The notes beneath the pieces were generated by a model. It was given only the letters and a program-made list of their open reading frames with translations. It made no database searches and was not told where the DNA came from. A DNA stretch of 64,000 nt from Nesterenkonia alba DSM 19423 (lineage in GTDB: Bacteria; Actinomycetota; Actinomycetes; Actinomycetales; Micrococcaceae), in the NCBI RefSeq assembly GCF_000421745.1, contig NZ_ATXP01000008.1, forward strand, positions 1 through 64,000, written 5' to 3'. A program made the position numbers and the translations under genes. Position 1 is the first letter of the stretch; every line of letters starts with the position of its first letter. This document shows, piece by piece, positions 1 through 11,647 of this stretch.

Positions 1-285
1 CTCCGCGGACTTCTTCCACACCCTGGCTTCCAGGTGTGCCTCGCCCAAGGCCTGGGTCAGCTCGGCGACCTCGGCCTCCAGCTGTTCCTCTCGGGAGGAT
101 GGTCCGGACCTGCCGGCCACCAGGGCGGTCTTGCCGGCTTCCAGGAACTCGGCCTTCCACCGTCCGATGGACTGCTCACTGACTTTCTCCTTGCGTGCCA
201 CTTCGGCGATGGACATCTCGCCGGCCAGCACGCTCAGCACTATCCGGGTCTTCTTCTCCGCCGGAATCGAGGGTGGTCTACCCAT
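1..285 (-). CDS. IS3-type transposase OrfA (partial)
   Basis: The first 95 codons of a transposase OrfA start at ATG 283-285 and run off the window. The protein begins MGRPPSIPAEKKTRIV. A helix-turn-helix region follows (about residues 20-55, containing EVARKEKVSEQSIGRW), then a Glu-rich segment with a coiled-coil/leucine-zipper look (EEQLEAEVAEL). This layout is typical of IS3-family OrfA, which binds the element ends and is fused to the OrfB integrase by frameshifting. A ribosome binding site-like AGGAGAG lies just upstream of the start. OrfB and the catalytic DDE residues are not visible, so activity cannot be judged. Confidence 0.75.
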   Translation of the reverse strand, partial: MGRPPSIPAEKKTRIVLSVLAGEMSIAEVARKEKVSEQSIGRWKAEFLEAGKTALVAGRSGPSSREEQLEAEVAELTQALGEAHLEARVWKKSAE

Positions 286-343
286 GACTGACTCTCCTTC
301 AGGACCTACATAACGGCCCTGCCACTAAGTCTGACGCGCGACA
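1..343 (-). mobile_element. IS3-like insertion sequence, one end
   Basis: This is the start-side end of an insertion sequence that continues beyond base 1. It contains the first part of an OrfA-type transposase read leftwards. The outer end is placed at base 343 because, read on the minus strand, the sequence begins TGTCGCGCGTCAGAC, and a 5'-TG terminus is usual for IS3 elements. From base 344 rightwards the DNA reads in frame as a GH127 glycosidase fragment, so the boundary falls at the change of homology. The other inverted repeat and the target duplication lie outside the window, so the element cannot be named. Confidence 0.6.
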
Positions 344-1106
344 CCTGCACGCCGGTGGGGGCTCGGGGCTACGGAAGTCCTGGTTCGGCACCAGCTGCTG
401 CCCCACCAATATCGCCCGCACCCTGTCCTCAGTGCACCTGTATCTGGCCACTGCCACCGAGGATGCCGTACAGATCCACCAGTACGCCGAGGCGGAGCTG
501 AGCGTTGCCCTGGCTGAAGGAACCCTGGGGCTCCAGATGCGAACTAACTACCCCAGCGACGACGTCGTCACCCTCACCATCACCGAGGCGCCCGCCGCTG
601 AAGCCGGGCTCAGTCTGCGGATCCCGGCCTGGGCGAAGAATGCCACCGTGGAGATCGACGGCACCCCGCTCACCCCCGGGGAGGAGATCCGTCAGATCTT
701 CACCCCGGGTCAGCGCATCACCCTGACCCTGCCCCGGGAAGTCCGAGTGGTCCAGCCCGATCCGCGCATCGACGCGGTCCGCGGTACTGTCGCCATCGAA
801 CGCGGCCCCTGGGTGCTTGCCCTGGAGGACATCGACATCGACGCCGAGACCACCGTCAATGAGGTCGCCATCGACCTCAGCGAACCGCCTGTGGCAGTCG
901 GGGCCGATGATGCCGAGGTGACGTTGAAGCTTCTGACAGAACCCAGCAGTTGGTGGCCCTATACCGAAGGAGCTGAGCAGCCGGCGTCGTCGGCCACTCG
1001 TGTGCGACTGCACCCCTACCGGGTGTGGGCCGAGCGCGGTCCGACGACGATGCGGATCTTCCTCCCGCTGCCAGAACAGGAGAGCGTCCCGGCCACAAGC
1101 GAGTAG
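344..1106 (+). pseudogene. GH127 beta-L-arabinofuranosidase, 5'-truncated by the IS element
   Basis: The reading frame is open from the IS boundary to the stop at 1104-1106 and encodes about 253 residues of a GH127 C-terminal half. It begins with the catalytic signature WFGTSCCPTNIAR. The adjacent cysteines (codons 396-401) correspond to the pair that in HypBA1-type enzymes supplies zinc ligands and the nucleophile. Beta-sandwich sequence follows (SLRIPAWAKNATVEIDG, RGPWVLALED). The N-terminal (alpha/alpha)6 barrel with the Glu-x-Cys zinc ligands and the acid/base Glu is missing, so this remnant should be inactive. The family removes beta-L-arabinofuranose from short arabinosides, including hydroxyproline-linked ones. 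A GTG at 432 could start a shorter product. The missing 5' part presumably lies on the far side of the IS. Confidence 0.85.
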
Positions 1107-1124
1107 ACTGTTGCATATGGCAAC
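1104..1124 (+). promoter_or_regulatory. Leaderless-type promoter with overlapping operator-like dyad
   Basis: A -10-like hexamer TAGACT (1104-1109) overlaps the stop codon of the GH127 remnant. It is followed 7 bases later by ATG at 1117, the spacing seen before other leaderless genes here. The bases GTTGCATATGGCAAC (1110-1124) form an imperfect dyad with GTTGC/GCAAC arms, resembling MarR- or TetR-family operators that often control exporters. It would cover the transcription start. No regulator gene is adjacent. Confidence 0.45.
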
Positions 1125-1176
1125 TTTTATTTCCGTGACTGAGCGCGCCCTGGTGGTCCCGCTCACTGCCCCGTGA
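1117..1176 (+). CDS. 19-residue leader peptide upstream of the MFS gene
   Basis: A short frame MATFISVTERALVVPLTAP runs from ATG 1117 to TGA 1174-1176. Its stop overlaps the GTG start of the transporter (GTGA), an arrangement typical of translational coupling. It has no ribosome binding site but lies at the right distance from a TAGACT -10 box for leaderless translation. It is not similar to any family I recognise. It may simply deliver ribosomes to the transporter start, or may not be translated at all. Confidence 0.35.
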   Translation: MATFISVTERALVVPLTAP

Positions 1177-2630
1177 GCGCGGCTGCGGCCGACTTCGACG
1201 ACACCCCGGAGGGGATGACCCGGCGGCAGGTCAACTGGGCCATCGCCGGGTTGCTCGCGGTGTTCTTCACCGTCGGGCTGTCGATGAACATCGTGCTCAC
1301 TGCACTGCCGGTGATCGTCGGGGAGCTAGAAGGTAACCAGATCCAGTACTCCTGGGTCGTCATCATCAACCTGCTCGCCAACGCCTCATCGACCCCCATC
1401 TGGGGCAAGCTCGCCGATATGGTCTCGAAGAAGAAACTCTTCCAGGCCGCCGGGGTCATCTTCATCATCGCCTGCCTGATTGCCGGCTTCGCTCCCACCA
1501 TGGAGCTGCTGCTGCTTGGCCGGCTCTTCCAGGGCATCGCCATGGGTGGAGTGCTGACCTTGACCATGGCGATCATTGCCTCGCTGGTCTCCCCGCGGCG
1601 GCGCGGACGCTACGCGGGGTGGCTGGGGCTGTGCATGACGACCTCCACCATGGGTGGTCCTCTCATTGGTGGGCTCATTGTGGACACCATCGGGTGGCGC
1701 TGGTGCTTCCTCATCGGTGTGCCGATGACCCTGGTGTCCCTGTCGATCTTCTCCGCGGTGCTGAAGCTGAAGACCATCAACAAGCCGGTCAGGCTCGACA
1801 TCCTCGGAGCGGTACTGCTGGTCACCATTGCCTCCACCGTGCTGATCTGGCTCTCCTTCGCCGGGCTTGATGAGTTCTTCCCGTGGGTCTCCTGGCAGTC
1901 GGCGGCGTTGTTAGGTGCCGTGGTGGTCTTACTGGGTCTGTTCCTGCTCGCCGAGCGGCGCAGCCGTGAACCGGTGGTCCACCTGCGGATGCTCACCAAC
2001 CGGACCACCTTCCTGGCAGTCATCTCGTCTGTCTCCATCGCGGTGACCCTGGGGGCGCTCCCGCCGTATCTGATGCAGTACCTGCAACTGGGCCGGGGCT
2101 TGAGTCCCACTGAAGCGGGCCTGATGCTGGTGCCCCTGATCGGCGGGAACCTGGTCTCCACCACGATCAGCGGGCGGCTCATCTCCCGTACCGGCAAGTG
2201 GAAGGCCTGGCTCATCGGTGGGGCGGTGGTGCTCACCGCCGCGTTCTTCATGCTCTCCACGGTGGCCGGTGATACGGCGATCTGGGCGGTGGCCGCGGTG
2301 CTCTTCACGATGGGTCTGGGGTTCGGTGCCCAGATGCAGAACTTGATGCTCGCGGTGCAGAACACTGTTCAGGTCACCCGAGTGGGGCAGGCCAGTTCCC
2401 TCATTGCGTTCTTCCGCACCTTCGGTGGCGCGAGCTGGAACTCGCTGCTGGGGTCGGTGATGGCGCTACAGGTCGGTGGGCTCGCGGTGGCGGCTCCGAC
2501 TTCAGGTGTAGCGGACCCTGCCTACGCCGACGCCGCCGGGACAGTGTTCTTTGTGGGCGCCTGTGCGACGATCCCGGCGATTATCGCCAACCTCCTGATG
2601 CCGGAGGAGCCCCTGCGCACCACGATCTGA
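1173..2630 (+). CDS. MFS exporter, DHA2 (EmrB/QacA-like) family
   Basis: This 485-residue protein has 14 hydrophobic segments, the hallmark of the DHA2 drug:H+ antiporter group, which uses the proton gradient to extrude amphipathic compounds across the cytoplasmic membrane. TM5 carries the antiporter motif C ending GPLIGG. Between TM2 and TM3 the MFS loop motif appears as GKLADMVSKK. The GTG start at 1173 overlaps the stop of a 19-codon leader and has no clear ribosome binding site of its own. Its position between glycosidase genes suggests sugar or glycoconjugate efflux as a possible role, but sequence alone only supports 'exporter'. Confidence 0.85.
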   Translation: MSAAAADFDDTPEGMTRRQVNWAIAGLLAVFFTVGLSMNIVLTALPVIVGELEGNQIQYSWVVIINLLANASSTPIWGKLADMVSKKKLFQAAGVIFIIACLIAGFAPTMELLLLGRLFQGIAMGGVLTLTMAIIASLVSPRRRGRYAGWLGLCMTTSTMGGPLIGGLIVDTIGWRWCFLIGVPMTLVSLSIFSAVLKLKTINKPVRLDILGAVLLVTIASTVLIWLSFAGLDEFFPWVSWQSAALLGAVVVLLGLFLLAERRSREPVVHLRMLTNRTTFLAVISSVSIAVTLGALPPYLMQYLQLGRGLSPTEAGLMLVPLIGGNLVSTTISGRLISRTGKWKAWLIGGAVVLTAAFFMLSTVAGDTAIWAVAAVLFTMGLGFGAQMQNLMLAVQNTVQVTRVGQASSLIAFFRTFGGASWNSLLGSVMALQVGGLAVAAPTSGVADPAYADAAGTVFFVGACATIPAIIANLLMPEEPLRTTI

Positions 2631-2698
2631 TGCCCTCTCCCCCAAACCCTCCGCGGGAATGTACAACCACAGCGGCATATATCCCGCGGTGATTCGAC

Positions 2699-2865
2699 AA
2701 AGCCGCGGAGGTTCAGGGGAACGGGTGGAGCGGAGAGAGGGGGAAGGCCCCTGCTCTCCGGTGATGGCCCAAGGCGGTGGTGGTTCAGGGGAACGGGCGA
2801 GCGGAGGGAGACGGGCAGGGGCCTCTGTCTACCGGTGGTGGCTCAAAGCTGCGGAGGTGAGGGGG
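2699..2865. repeat. Imperfect tandem repeats, about 73-bp unit
   Basis: Unit A (about 2699-2770) and unit B (about 2771-2844) share GGTTCAGGGGAACGGG followed by GCGGAG, a GGCAGGGGCC/GGAAGGCCCC block, and a CCGGTGRTGGC end. A third unit begins at 2845 with AAAGCTGCGGAGGTG and stops. No frame is conserved between the copies, so they are noncoding. They might be regulatory or a decaying mobile repeat. Confidence 0.65.
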
Positions 2866-2880
2866 TTGATCCCCCTTTTG
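2861..2880 (+). terminator. Possible intrinsic terminator after the MFS gene
   Basis: GGGGG (2861-2865), loop TTGAT and CCCCC (2871-2875) are followed directly by TTTTG. The stem is short but pure G/C and has a U tract. It would end transcription from the left before the peptidase promoter. Confidence 0.5.
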
Positions 2881-2885
2881 TAAGA

Positions 2886-2899
2886 TGTACAATTGCACA
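2886..2899. promoter_or_regulatory. 14-bp operator-like palindrome
   Basis: TGTACAATTGCACA is a palindrome apart from one mismatched pair (TGTRCAATTGYACA). A related half, TGTACAACCACA, lies at 2660-2671, also followed by a GGCNNATATCC-like string. It looks like the binding site of a dimeric repressor of the downstream operon. The cognate regulator is not in the window next to it. Confidence 0.4.
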
Positions 2900-2948
2900 G
2901 GCGGATATCCTCTCCGCCGGAGGTGAAAACCTCCCCTTAGGTGCGGGT

Positions 2949-2998
2949 CCAGGGGTTGCGCTTGACGGCCGATCGCCGGTACTAAGCGTGACCCCTGG
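2949..2998 (+). promoter_or_regulatory. Possible promoter bracketed by an inverted repeat
   Basis: Perfect 8-bp arms CCAGGGGT (2949-2956) and ACCCCTGG (2991-2998) enclose TTGCGC (2956-2961) and TACTAA (2980-2985) at 18-bp spacing, a plausible -35/-10 pair. An alternative -35, TTGACG at 2962, has poor spacing. The arms could form an operator or an mRNA hairpin. Confidence 0.3.
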
Positions 2999-3033
2999 TC
3001 TGCCTTGACCAGCAGGAGCGATGAAAGGGCCTC

Positions 3034-4317
3034 ATGGGGTACTCACTGCCCGGTCTCTGGGTGACCGAGCACACGACGACCGTCCCGCTCGACTGGCAGA
3101 ACCCCGGAGGTGAAACCCTCCAACTCTTCGTCCGCGAGATCGTCGACCCGGACAAGAAAGACGTCGATCTGCCTCTGCTGGCCTTCCTCCAAGGCGGCCC
3201 CGGCGGTGCCAACCCCCGGCCGCTGCAGCCGGGTGGATGGATCACCGAAGCCCTACCGCACTATCGCATCGTCTTCGTCGACCAGCGCGGCACCGGCCGA
3301 TCCACCCCCTTAGAAGCCCGCGACGTCGCCGAACGCGGCTCCGCTGAGGCCGGCGCCGACTACCTGATGCACTTCCGCGCTGACTCCATCATCCGAGACA
3401 TGGAGCACGTCCGCGCTGAACTCTACAACGGGCGCAGCTGGGCCACCCTGGGGCAGAGCTACGGCGGCTGGTTGACCTTAAGCTACCTCTCCCTGGCTCC
3501 TGAAGCCCTGACGGCCTGCTACATCTGCGGCGGAGTCCCCGGCACCCCGCCGCGAGCCGCCGAGGTCTACCGGCGGACTTTCCCCCGTGTGGAAGCCAAA
3601 ACCGCCGAATACTACCGCCGCTACCCGCAGGATGAGCCCATCGTCGCTGAGATCGCCGATCTGCTGGCCGCTGAGGACATCCGGCTGCCCGACGGTGACC
3701 GGCTCACCGTTCGCCGGTTCCAAACCCTGGGCAAGGACTTCGGTATGAAACCCGGCTTCGAGCGGCTGCACTGGCTCATCGAGACCGCCTTCGCCCGCCC
3801 CGGTCGGCTCTCTGAACGGTTCCTCGCCAACACAATGACCAGCACCTCAGCGGTGGACGGGCCCATCTACTGGGGCTTGCAGGAGGCCATCTACGGCGAC
3901 CCCGAGTCCGGACCCACCAACTGGGCGGCCCAGGCCGAACGCGAGAAGCACCCCCAGTTCGCCGAAGACAACCGCCCGCTGCTGTTCACCGGGGAGATGG
4001 CCTTCCCCTGGATGTTCGAGGAGATCCGGGCCCTGCAACCGGCGGCCGCGGCCGTCAACGCTCTGCACGCCCGCAGCGACTACTCCCAGATCTACAACTA
4101 CTCGCACCTGGCCGCCAATGACATCCCCGTCGCCGCCGCGGTCTACTACGACGACATGTTCGTCGACGCTCACCTGCAACTCGACACCCTCAGCCGGGTC
4201 GGTAACTCCCAAGCCTGGGTGACCAACGAGTTCGAGCACGACGGCATCGGTTCCGGCAAAACGTTCAGCTACCTGCGCACCCTCGTGCGCGACCGCGGAG
4301 GAGAGAAGAAACACTGA
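3034..4317 (+). CDS. S33 proline iminopeptidase (alpha/beta hydrolase)
   Basis: This 427-residue enzyme removes N-terminal proline (often also hydroxyproline) from peptides. Diagnostic S33 motifs are the oxyanion region QGGPGGANP, QRGTGRSTP and the nucleophile elbow GQSYGG with Ser142. A C-terminal Asp in YYDDMFVDAH and His in EFEHDGI complete the triad. The length fits the large prolyl aminopeptidase subfamily. There is no signal peptide, so it is cytoplasmic. The ATG at 3034 was chosen over an out-of-frame ATG at 3021; GAAAGGG may serve as the binding site. Its stop overlaps the next start (TGATG), so production is coupled to the DUF1680 glycosidase, an unusual pairing that points to glycopeptide substrates. 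Confidence 0.88.
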   Translation: MGYSLPGLWVTEHTTTVPLDWQNPGGETLQLFVREIVDPDKKDVDLPLLAFLQGGPGGANPRPLQPGGWITEALPHYRIVFVDQRGTGRSTPLEARDVAERGSAEAGADYLMHFRADSIIRDMEHVRAELYNGRSWATLGQSYGGWLTLSYLSLAPEALTACYICGGVPGTPPRAAEVYRRTFPRVEAKTAEYYRRYPQDEPIVAEIADLLAAEDIRLPDGDRLTVRRFQTLGKDFGMKPGFERLHWLIETAFARPGRLSERFLANTMTSTSAVDGPIYWGLQEAIYGDPESGPTNWAAQAEREKHPQFAEDNRPLLFTGEMAFPWMFEEIRALQPAAAAVNALHARSDYSQIYNYSHLAANDIPVAAAVYYDDMFVDAHLQLDTLSRVGNSQAWVTNEFEHDGIGSGKTFSYLRTLVRDRGGEKKH

Positions 4318-7151
4318 TGAGTACCACGACGACGTCGCACACCTCCCCCACACTGCGGACAGTCCCGCACGCGGCAGCTGAAGTCGCCGCCAGCAGCATC
4401 TTCGCCCCCGCCCGGGACCGGATGCTCCACCTGGCCCGGGTCTACCCGGCCGACCGTCTGCTGGCCATCTTCCGCGCCAACGCCGGGTTGGATACCCGCG
4501 GCGCTGAGCCGCCCGGCGGCTGGGAGGGGTGGGGCCACCCGAATGAGGAGCCCTGGGGCGAACACGACTACCCCGGTCAGGAGAACGCCCAGACCGCCAA
4601 CCTGCTGCGCGGCCACTACGCCGGGCACTTCCTGTCCATGCTCGCCCTGGCCTACGCCGGCACCCAGGAGCAGGACCTGAAAACCAAAGTCGACGACGTC
4701 GTCAGCGGCCTGGCCCAGGTGCAGGACACCTTGGCAGCCACGGGTCGGTTTAGCCACCCCGGGTTCCTGGCCGCCTACGGGGAGTGGCAGTTCTCCCGGT
4801 TGGAGGGCTACGCCCCCTACGGTGAGATTTGGGCGCCCTATTACACCACCCACAAGATCATGGCCGGGCTGTTGGACGCCTACGAGCTGGCGGGTAACAG
4901 CCAAGCCCTGGAGGTGGTCACCGCGATGGCCCACTGGGTGCATCACCGGCTGGAAAAACTGCCGGCTGAGCAGATCCAGAAGATGTGGAGCCTCTACATC
5001 GCCGGGGAATACGGGGGGATGAACGAGACCCTCGCCCGGTTGGCCCAAGTCACCGGTGAGCAGAAGTTCCTGGCCACCGCGCAGTTCTTTGACCAGGCGA
5101 ATCTGCTGCAGGCCTGCTCCACGGGGGAGGACATCCTCGATGACATGCACGCCAACCAGCACATCCCGCAGTTCATCGGCTACATCCACGAATACGAGCT
5201 CACCGGGGATCGCCGCTACTTAGACGCCGCCACCGGACTGTTCGACATGGTGGTCCCCGGGCGCACCTACGCCCATGGCGGTTCCGGGGAGTCGGAGCTG
5301 TGGGGGCCGGCCAACACGCAGGCCGGGGACATCGGCCGGCGCAATGCCGAGACCTGCGTGGCCTACAACATGCTGAAACTAGCCCGCGGACTCTTCGGCC
5401 ACACCCGGGACCCGAAGTACATGGACTACTACGAGCAGGCGGTCACCAACCAGATCCTGGGCTCGCGGAAGAACGCTGACTCTGACGTCAGCCCCGAGGT
5501 GACCTATATGTTCCCGGTCCACGCCGGGGCGCGCCGCGAGTTCAACAACATCGGCACCTGCTGTGGGGGCACCGGCCTGGAGAACCACGTCAAATACCAG
5601 GACACCGCCTTCTTCACCGAGGCCGGCGCCACCTGGGTCAACCTCTATTCTCCGGCTACGCTGCACGCGGCAGACGGTGGGCTGGGTCTGCAGATCACCG
5701 GGGACTACCCGTACCAGACGCAGATCCGGCTGAATATCACCAGCGCACCGGGCACCGACCACACCCTGCAGCTGCGCATCCCCGGCTGGCTGGCACAGCA
5801 GGGCCAGCCCCGCGTGGCGGTCAACGGCGAAGAGACCACCACATCCCCGGTACCGGGCACCTACCTGCCGGTGACCCGCGTCTGGCGAGCAGGCGACGTC
5901 GTCGATCTTCACTTTCCGATGCGCCTACGGGCCGTGCCCAGCATCGACGACCCGACCGTTCAGCACCTGCAGATCGGGCCCACGGTGCTGCTGGCCCGCA
6001 GCGAAGACACGCTCTTTCAGAAGCTGCCACTGACCGGCTCCCGGATCCTCGACGCCAGCCTCACCTTGCCCACTGAACCGACCGGCGACATCGAGGCAGA
6101 CACTGCTGCGGTGCTGACTCGGTTGCGCCAGACCGGCACAGTGCCCTTCGGCGGCTATGACTGGGAACCAGCCCACTCCGGGGAGCAGACCAGGTACCAC
6201 ATGTACCTCACCGCCGACGACGCCACTGTCGCCTTCGCCGGGGAGGACTCCGGGGTGCCCAACCGGCTGCGGCACAACGGGCAGACCGTGCTGGAGTCCA
6301 TCTGGGCTGGTGGGGACGCCACCGCCGGGGGATTCACCAGCCGGGAAGCCTTCCTGGCCCGCACTGGGGAGATCGTTCACACCGCCCGCACCGAAGGCGT
6401 GCTCTCGGCCACCGAGGCTGAAACGGTGTTGACCACCGCAGCTGCTGCCGATATCACCGCCTCCGGGCACCGGTACCACGCCAGTATCGACCGGCAGACC
6501 CGTCCCGAACGGCTCACCGCCACGGTGAGCACCGACGCCGATGCTCACACTGGTACTCACCACACCGGTGCTCATCACATGGAGGCGGTCACCTGGCAGT
6601 TGCCCGCCGGGTGGGAAGAGATCACCGCCCCGCCCATCGTCACCCTCGAGGTCAACGGCACCGTCTCCTCCAGCGGCTGGTACACCACCCACCCGCAGAT
6701 CACCGTCACCGCCGAACACCTGGACGCGGCCGGGACCACCGAGGGGCTCACCGTGGAATACCAGCTCGACGAGGAGCCCTGGCAGCCTTACACCGAACCG
6801 GTCACCCTGCACACCGAAGGGGCCCACACGGTCCGGGCGCGCATCACCGACGCCGCCGGGCACACCAATCTGGCCGAACGGCGGCTGCGCATCGACACCG
6901 AACCTCCGGTGACCACCCCCCAGGTGCTCATCATGGGCTCGGGAGCCGAAATCCGGTTGCGCGCCAAAGATGCAACCTCCGGCGTCGAACGCGTTCAATG
7001 GGAAGGGCCCGGCACCTTCTGGGCCACCTACCACGGCCCCGTCGTGCGGGCGTTGGGGGAGACTGAACAGGTGATCGAATTCGCCGCCACCGATGTCGCC
7101 GGCAATGAAGAACCCCGCCAACGCATCACCCTGCCCGCCCGCGAGGGCTGA
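4317..7151 (+). CDS. DUF1680 beta-L-arabinofuranosidase-like glycosidase (GH127/GH146 type)
   Basis: This is a 944-residue retaining glycosidase of the GH127/GH146 clan. An (alpha/alpha)6-barrel domain spans roughly residues 30-440 and beta-sandwich regions follow. The zinc/nucleophile site is intact: Glu345-x-Cys347 (AETCVAY) and Cys415-Cys416 (GTCCGGTGLEN) match the Glu-x-Cys plus Cys-Cys ligands of HypBA1-type enzymes. Glu325 in GGSGESELW is a candidate acid/base. Residues about 780-940 form two Ig-like/OmpL47-type modules (AHTVRARITDAAG, EFAATDVAGNEEP), normally seen in exported proteins, yet there is no signal peptide. It is translationally coupled to the S33 peptidase upstream. The exact sugar specificity (Ara, or a related sugar) cannot be read from sequence. 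Confidence 0.82.
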   Translation: MSTTTTSHTSPTLRTVPHAAAEVAASSIFAPARDRMLHLARVYPADRLLAIFRANAGLDTRGAEPPGGWEGWGHPNEEPWGEHDYPGQENAQTANLLRGHYAGHFLSMLALAYAGTQEQDLKTKVDDVVSGLAQVQDTLAATGRFSHPGFLAAYGEWQFSRLEGYAPYGEIWAPYYTTHKIMAGLLDAYELAGNSQALEVVTAMAHWVHHRLEKLPAEQIQKMWSLYIAGEYGGMNETLARLAQVTGEQKFLATAQFFDQANLLQACSTGEDILDDMHANQHIPQFIGYIHEYELTGDRRYLDAATGLFDMVVPGRTYAHGGSGESELWGPANTQAGDIGRRNAETCVAYNMLKLARGLFGHTRDPKYMDYYEQAVTNQILGSRKNADSDVSPEVTYMFPVHAGARREFNNIGTCCGGTGLENHVKYQDTAFFTEAGATWVNLYSPATLHAADGGLGLQITGDYPYQTQIRLNITSAPGTDHTLQLRIPGWLAQQGQPRVAVNGEETTTSPVPGTYLPVTRVWRAGDVVDLHFPMRLRAVPSIDDPTVQHLQIGPTVLLARSEDTLFQKLPLTGSRILDASLTLPTEPTGDIEADTAAVLTRLRQTGTVPFGGYDWEPAHSGEQTRYHMYLTADDATVAFAGEDSGVPNRLRHNGQTVLESIWAGGDATAGGFTSREAFLARTGEIVHTARTEGVLSATEAETVLTTAAAADITASGHRYHASIDRQTRPERLTATVSTDADAHTGTHHTGAHHMEAVTWQLPAGWEEITAPPIVTLEVNGTVSSSGWYTTHPQITVTAEHLDAAGTTEGLTVEYQLDEEPWQPYTEPVTLHTEGAHTVRARITDAAGHTNLAERRLRIDTEPPVTTPQVLIMGSGAEIRLRAKDATSGVERVQWEGPGTFWATYHGPVVRALGETEQVIEFAATDVAGNEEPRQRITLPAREG

Positions 7152-7234
7152 CCCCAGCCCCACCGAGTGGCGGGCAGGCAGTAGCCACCACCGAGTAGCG
7201 ACCCCGAGTAGCTCCCACCGAGAGGACCCCTGAG
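7152..7234 (+). repeat. Short direct repeats before the amidohydrolase gene
   Basis: Four imperfect copies of CCACCGAGTAGC occur in the 83-bp spacer (about 7158-7171, 7184-7199, 7200-7212 and 7213-7225). The last copy has become the likely ribosome binding site, GAGAGG, 9 bases before ATG 7235. Confidence 0.5.
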
Positions 7235-11475
<4,241 letters not shown>

Positions 11476-11533
11476 GGACTTGATTCTGGCAACGAGTCGT
11501 TGGGACTCCGCGATCCGGAACGGGCGCCAGCCG

Positions 11534-11560
11534 CCCTCGCGAAACAAGATTTCGCGAGGG
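11534..11560. terminator. Bidirectional terminator-like hairpin
   Basis: A perfect 11-bp stem CCCTCGCGAAA / TTTCGCGAGGG with loop CAAGA separates lacZ from the convergent helicase gene. It lacks a long U tract. The rest of the 172-bp gap shows nothing else. Confidence 0.65.
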
Positions 11561-11647
11561 GGCCAGGCCCATCCACGGCGCCCTAACCCGGATCGCTACG
11601 CCCCACTCTCTTCTCGGAGCAGAAGCGGAGGAGGAAATGTGGGCCGG

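Larger units (their letters stand above)
2631..3033. other. Repeat-rich 403-bp intergenic region
   Basis: No gene is visible here. From left to right it holds a TGTACAA half-site (2660), two diverged 72-74-bp tandem repeats with the start of a third (2699-2865), a short terminator-like hairpin (2861-2880), a 14-bp palindrome (2886-2899), and an 8-bp inverted repeat bracketing a possible promoter just upstream of the peptidase gene (2949-2998). Short open frames across it have no coding character. Confidence 0.7.

Noticed and set aside
34-313. Two short plus-strand frames at the left edge
   Set aside because: They are antisense to the clear IS3 OrfA coding sequence on the minus strand.
2659-2883. 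74-codon frame through the tandem repeats
   Set aside because: The repeat unit is not a multiple of three in both copies and the encoded residues are not conserved between copies, so it is noncoding.
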